Origin: JAWKUK01 sp041398605
GTDB taxonomy: Bacteria > Planctomycetota > UBA1135 > GCA-002686595
Reading direction: 5' to 3'
NCBI GenBank assembly: GCA_041398605.1
Contig: JAWKUK010000005.1
Span: forward strand, 186,001 to 250,000
Length of the DNA: 64,000 bases
Positions 61,466 to 64,000 of this stretch are shown piece by piece; the first letter of the stretch is position 1, and every line of letters begins with the position of its first letter. The position numbers and the translations under genes are program-made. Under the pieces are notes generated by a model. That model saw only the letters and a list, made by a program, of their open reading frames with translations, had not been told where the DNA came from and made no database searches.

Positions 61466-62470
61466 TCAGGCGAGGAAGCGCAGGACGTGGTCGACCTCCG
61501 CGGGGCTGCCGATGATGACGCTCGTGCGCTCGTGGAGGCCCTGCGGCTGCTGCTCCATGGTGCGCTCGGTCCCAGAGAAGGCCTTGCCGCCGGCCTGCTC
61601 GATCAGCATCGCCATCGGGTTTGCCTCGTACATGAGGCGCAGCTTCCCCTTCGGCGCCTTAGCGGTCGGCGGGTAGAGGAAGACCCCGCCCTTCAAGAGC
61701 GTGCGGTGCACGTCACCGACCATCGCGCCGGCGTAGCGCATCGAGTACCCGCTCTCGTTGGCCCACTGGACGTAGTTGCGGTAGCCCTCGGGGAACGTCG
61801 CGAGGTTCGCGGCGTTCAGCGAGTAGTTCTTTGAGCGCTCCGGGATGCGCAGGTTCTCTTGCACGAGCAGGAACGAGCCGACATCCGGGTCGAGCACGAA
61901 CATGTGCACGCCGTTGCCGGTCGTCAGGACGAGGACGGTCGAAGGGCCGTACAGCACGTACCCCGCTGCGACCTGCTTGGTGCCCGGCTGCAGCGCCGAT
62001 TCCTCGATCTTTTGGGCGCGGCGGTCGTGGTGGAGGATGCTGAAGATCGTGCCCACCCCGCCATTGACGTCCAGGTTCGACGAGCCGTCGAGCGGATCGA
62101 ACAGCACGACGTAGGGGCGCTCGCCCGTGGTGTCGCGGTGCAGGATGTGCGCGTGCTCGTCCTCCTCGGACCCGAGGATCGCGACGCCCGGGCGCGAGCC
62201 GAGGCACCGGATCAGGGTCTCGTTCGCGATCACGTCGAGCTTCTGCTGCTCCTCTCCCTGGACGTTGTCCGCCCCGTGGGCGCCAAGGACGTCCTCGAGC
62301 CGCGCGCGCCGCACGCGCGCCGCGATGAACTTCGCTGACAGCGTCAGGGCGGACAGGATCCAGGTCAGCGTCCCCGTCGCCTGGGGGAAGCGGGCCTCCT
62401 CGCGCAGGAGGAACGACTGGATCGAGGTGAGATTGCGGGGCGCCGAGAGCGCAGGCGGTGTTTCGGGCAT
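61466..62470 (-). CDS. fbp: Fructose-1,6-bisphosphatase class I
   Basis: The 334-residue protein has the class I FBPase motifs. These are ILGSEEDEH, VLFDPLDGSSNLDVNGGVGTIFSI (DPLDGSSN metal site), NYVQWANESGYSMRYAGAMVGDVHRTLLKGGVFLYP, and GKLRLMYEANPMAMLIEQAGGKA near the C-terminus. It removes the 1-phosphate from fructose-1,6-bisphosphate in gluconeogenesis. The length matches the family. The ATG at 62470 is the only in-frame start before the fold. A -10-like TAACAT lies 12 nt upstream. Confidence 0.95.
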   Translation of the reverse strand: MPETPPALSAPRNLTSIQSFLLREEARFPQATGTLTWILSALTLSAKFIAARVRRARLEDVLGAHGADNVQGEEQQKLDVIANETLIRCLGSRPGVAILGSEEDEHAHILHRDTTGERPYVVLFDPLDGSSNLDVNGGVGTIFSILHHDRRAQKIEESALQPGTKQVAAGYVLYGPSTVLVLTTGNGVHMFVLDPDVGSFLLVQENLRIPERSKNYSLNAANLATFPEGYRNYVQWANESGYSMRYAGAMVGDVHRTLLKGGVFLYPPTAKAPKGKLRLMYEANPMAMLIEQAGGKAFSGTERTMEQQPQGLHERTSVIIGSPAEVDHVLRFLA

Positions 62471-62482
62471 GGCTTATAGAGG

Positions 62483-62488
62483 ATGTTA
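62483..62488 (-). promoter_or_regulatory. Candidate -10 box (TAACAT) for fbp
   Basis: On the minus strand TAACAT lies 12 nt before the fbp ATG, giving a predicted leader of about 6 nt. A TATAAG closer in is an alternative. Confidence 0.28.
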
Positions 62489-62514
62489 GCGGGGGGACAC
62501 GGCGCCGCGGAGCG

Positions 62515-62730
62515 TCACGCGAAGCGATCGCCGGCCGGGCGGCTGGGGCGCTCCGCGGCGGTCCGCGGCCGCAAATCGAAGCTCCGGCAGGGCTCGCCGG
62601 TCGCGTCCAGAACCACGAGCGCGGGCAACCGGACCCCCTCGAACCCGTAGACTCGACAGCCGCGGGGCGTCTCCGGGCGCCAAGTCACCACGAAGTGACG
62701 ACACCGTGTGCAGTCGATTCGGTCCTCCAT
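62515..62730 (-). CDS. Small conserved Cys-rich protein
   Basis: The 71-residue product (ATG 62730) reads MEDRIDCTRCRHFVVTWRPE and then GCRVYGF, LPALVVLD and GEPCRSF. The CxxC-HFxVTW...RGC-x-YGF...G-x-x-C series matches a short uncharacterised bacterial family I have seen in several phyla, with a likely zinc site from four cysteines. The open frame extends upstream, but the ATG at 62730 starts just at the conserved block. It is divergent from the Sel1 gene by 47 bp and ends 44 bp before fbp on the same strand. Confidence 0.65.
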   Translation of the reverse strand: MEDRIDCTRCRHFVVTWRPETPRGCRVYGFEGVRLPALVVLDATGEPCRSFDLRPRTAAERPSRPAGDRFA

Positions 62731-62777
62731 CGGTTCCAATATCGGCAGGGCCCGGCGCGGCCCCAAGCGCGCTCGCC

Positions 62778-64000
62778 ATGGCAGACCAAGAGATTCAAGA
62801 TCTGCGCACCCGCTCGCAAGAGGGGGACGCGGTCGCACAGTTCGAGCTCGCGTGCCGCTACGCGGACGGAGACGGGGTCCCCCGGAGCGAGGCGACGGCG
62901 TACCGCTGGTTCCTGCGGGCGGCAGAGGGCGACCACGTGGAGGCGATGGCCTCGGTCGGGCGCTCCCATCACCACGGGCTCGGCGCGCCGCGTGACCACG
63001 CCCTCGCGGCGCAGTGGTACGAGCGCGCCCTCGCCCTCGGCTCGGACGAAGTGCACTTCGACCTCGGAGAGCTCCTGGCGGAGAGCGATCAGTTCCCGCG
63101 GGACCTCCCGCGGGCGCTGGCGCTCCTGCGCGAGGGCTTCGAGCGGCACCAGGACGAGGAGTGCGCGGGGCTCCTCGCGGAGCTCTACGAGGAGCAGCTC
63201 GCCGACCAGGCGGAGAGCGTGCGTTGGCTGCGGATCGCAGCGGACGCGGGCCATGCCTCGTCGATGGTGCAGCTCGGGTTCCGCCACCGCTTTGGCGACG
63301 GCGTGCCGCGCAGCTTCAAGGAGATGCTGCGCTGGTACCGCGCCGCTGCGGAGCAGGACGATCCGGTCGCATTGGGCAACCTCGCCGTCTGTTACGCGAA
63401 TGGCGAGGGGGTCACGCGCGACCTCGAGCGCGCTTATGAGCTGCGCCAGCGGGCTTCGGAGCTGGGGCATGTGGCCTCCGAGCGCTGGCTCGCGTTTGCG
63501 TTGGTGGACGGCACGGGCATCGCGCCGGACCTCGCCGCGGGGCGCGAGCGCCTCGAGGGGCTGGCGCAGGACGACCCTGAGGTCGCGCACGATCTCGCGG
63601 TGCGGCTGATCGAGGGGGTCGGGCTCGACAAGGACGTGCCGGCCGGCCTCGACTGGCTGCGACGTTCGGCCGAGGCGGGGTTTGCGCCGGCGTCGACCTA
63701 CCTCGGCGTGCTCGCGTGGTACGGCGAGGCGGTGCCGCTCGACCGGGCCGTGGCCCTCGATCATTACCGGCACGCGGCGTCGCTCGGCGACGCGTACGGC
63801 GCGGCGAACCTCGGCTTCGCGCTGATGGAGGGCGAGCACCTGCCGCGCGACGTCGAGCGCGGCCGCGAGCTGGTGACCGACGCCGCGCGCCGCGGGAACG
63901 CCCAAGCCGCGCTCTGGATCGCGAAGCGGCACCTCGAGGGCTCGGGCGGCTTCGAGCTCGACCCTGCGGCGGCCAAGGCTGTCCTGGAGGCGTGCATGCT
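62778..64000 (+). CDS. Sel1-repeat protein (C-terminus cut by window end)
   Basis: From ATG 62778 the frame runs open to the right edge (407 codons). The protein has at least nine Sel1-like helical repeats of about 36 residues, for example AVAQFELACRYADGDGVPRSEATAYRWFLRAAEGD, ALGNLAVCYANGEGVTRDLERAYELRQRASELG and GAANLGFALMEGEHLPRDVERGRELVTDAARRG. No signal peptide is seen, so it is probably cytosolic. Sel1 proteins act as scaffolds in signalling or stress response. The partner is unknown. Confidence 0.85.
   Translation, partial: MADQEIQDLRTRSQEGDAVAQFELACRYADGDGVPRSEATAYRWFLRAAEGDHVEAMASVGRSHHHGLGAPRDHALAAQWYERALALGSDEVHFDLGELLAESDQFPRDLPRALALLREGFERHQDEECAGLLAELYEEQLADQAESVRWLRIAADAGHASSMVQLGFRHRFGDGVPRSFKEMLRWYRAAAEQDDPVALGNLAVCYANGEGVTRDLERAYELRQRASELGHVASERWLAFALVDGTGIAPDLAAGRERLEGLAQDDPEVAHDLAVRLIEGVGLDKDVPAGLDWLRRSAEAGFAPASTYLGVLAWYGEAVPLDRAVALDHYRHAASLGDAYGAANLGFALMEGEHLPRDVERGRELVTDAARRGNAQAALWIAKRHLEGSGGFELDPAAAKAVLEACM

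Overview
The window is a 64 kb, very GC-rich, densely coded piece of a bacterial chromosome. I see no rRNA, tRNA, insertion sequence, prophage or CRISPR array. Several features point to a free-living, flagellated, Gram-negative bacterium, most likely in the Planctomycetota: FG-GAP and PQQ-type beta-propeller secreted proteins, a YncE-like propeller fused to a di-haem cytochrome c domain, a Ser/Thr kinase with C-terminal TPRs, and large CnaB/PDZ envelope proteins. This phylum assignment is an inference from gene content. TGA is the ordinary stop codon of most genes here.

Layout. 1-5.9 kb: OPT transporter (cut by the window edge), MurJ lipid II flippase, B12-dependent ribonucleotide reductase. 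5.9-10.7 kb: a glycan-assembly group with two GT-C-type membrane proteins and one GT2 dolichol-phosphate-type glycosyltransferase. 10.8-18 kb: two exported proteins of unknown function, a DsbD-type thiol:disulfide reductase interrupted by an in-frame TGA, a SAM methyltransferase with a hexanucleotide-repeat linker, and RpiA. 18-21 kb: a cytochrome c peroxidase-like propeller protein. 21.2-36.1 kb: a flagellar hook/rod/ring cluster (fliK, flgD, flgE, flgF, flgG, flgA, flgH, flgI, flgJ, flgN, flgK, flgL, a small helical protein and a GNAT acetyltransferase). It has two near-consensus sigma-54 promoters and ends at strong terminators. 36.2-42.6 kb: GmhA, HemD, HemY, a YhaN-like SMC-type ATPase and a shortened membrane protein, all on the minus strand. 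43-64 kb: FG-GAP protein, PQQ propeller protein, Ser/Thr kinase, a YhaO/SbcD-like nuclease, a DUF4832-like protein, a YncE/phosphoesterase protein, aldo/keto reductase, a large CnaB/PDZ protein, M1 metallopeptidase, MarR regulator, fructose-1,6-bisphosphatase, a small Cys protein and a Sel1-repeat protein cut by the window end.

Most notable finding: the DsbD-like gene (13324-15780) has TGA exactly where the first cysteine of the C-terminal thioredoxin motif should be (FTGHT-TGA-VNCRKME). The frame stays open for the rest of the domain, and a hairpin with an 8-bp perfect stem begins 11 nt downstream, with its apical loop 18 nt from the TGA. This is what a selenocysteine (UxxC) DsbD with a bacterial SECIS element would look like. 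Second, flgA is split by a -1 frame change exactly at the heptamer CCCGGGC. Third, the two flagellar sigma-54 promoters place the predicted transcription start 1-2 nt before the ATG. Several sigma-70-like -10 boxes in the window sit equally close to start codons, suggesting widespread leaderless or very short-leader transcription.
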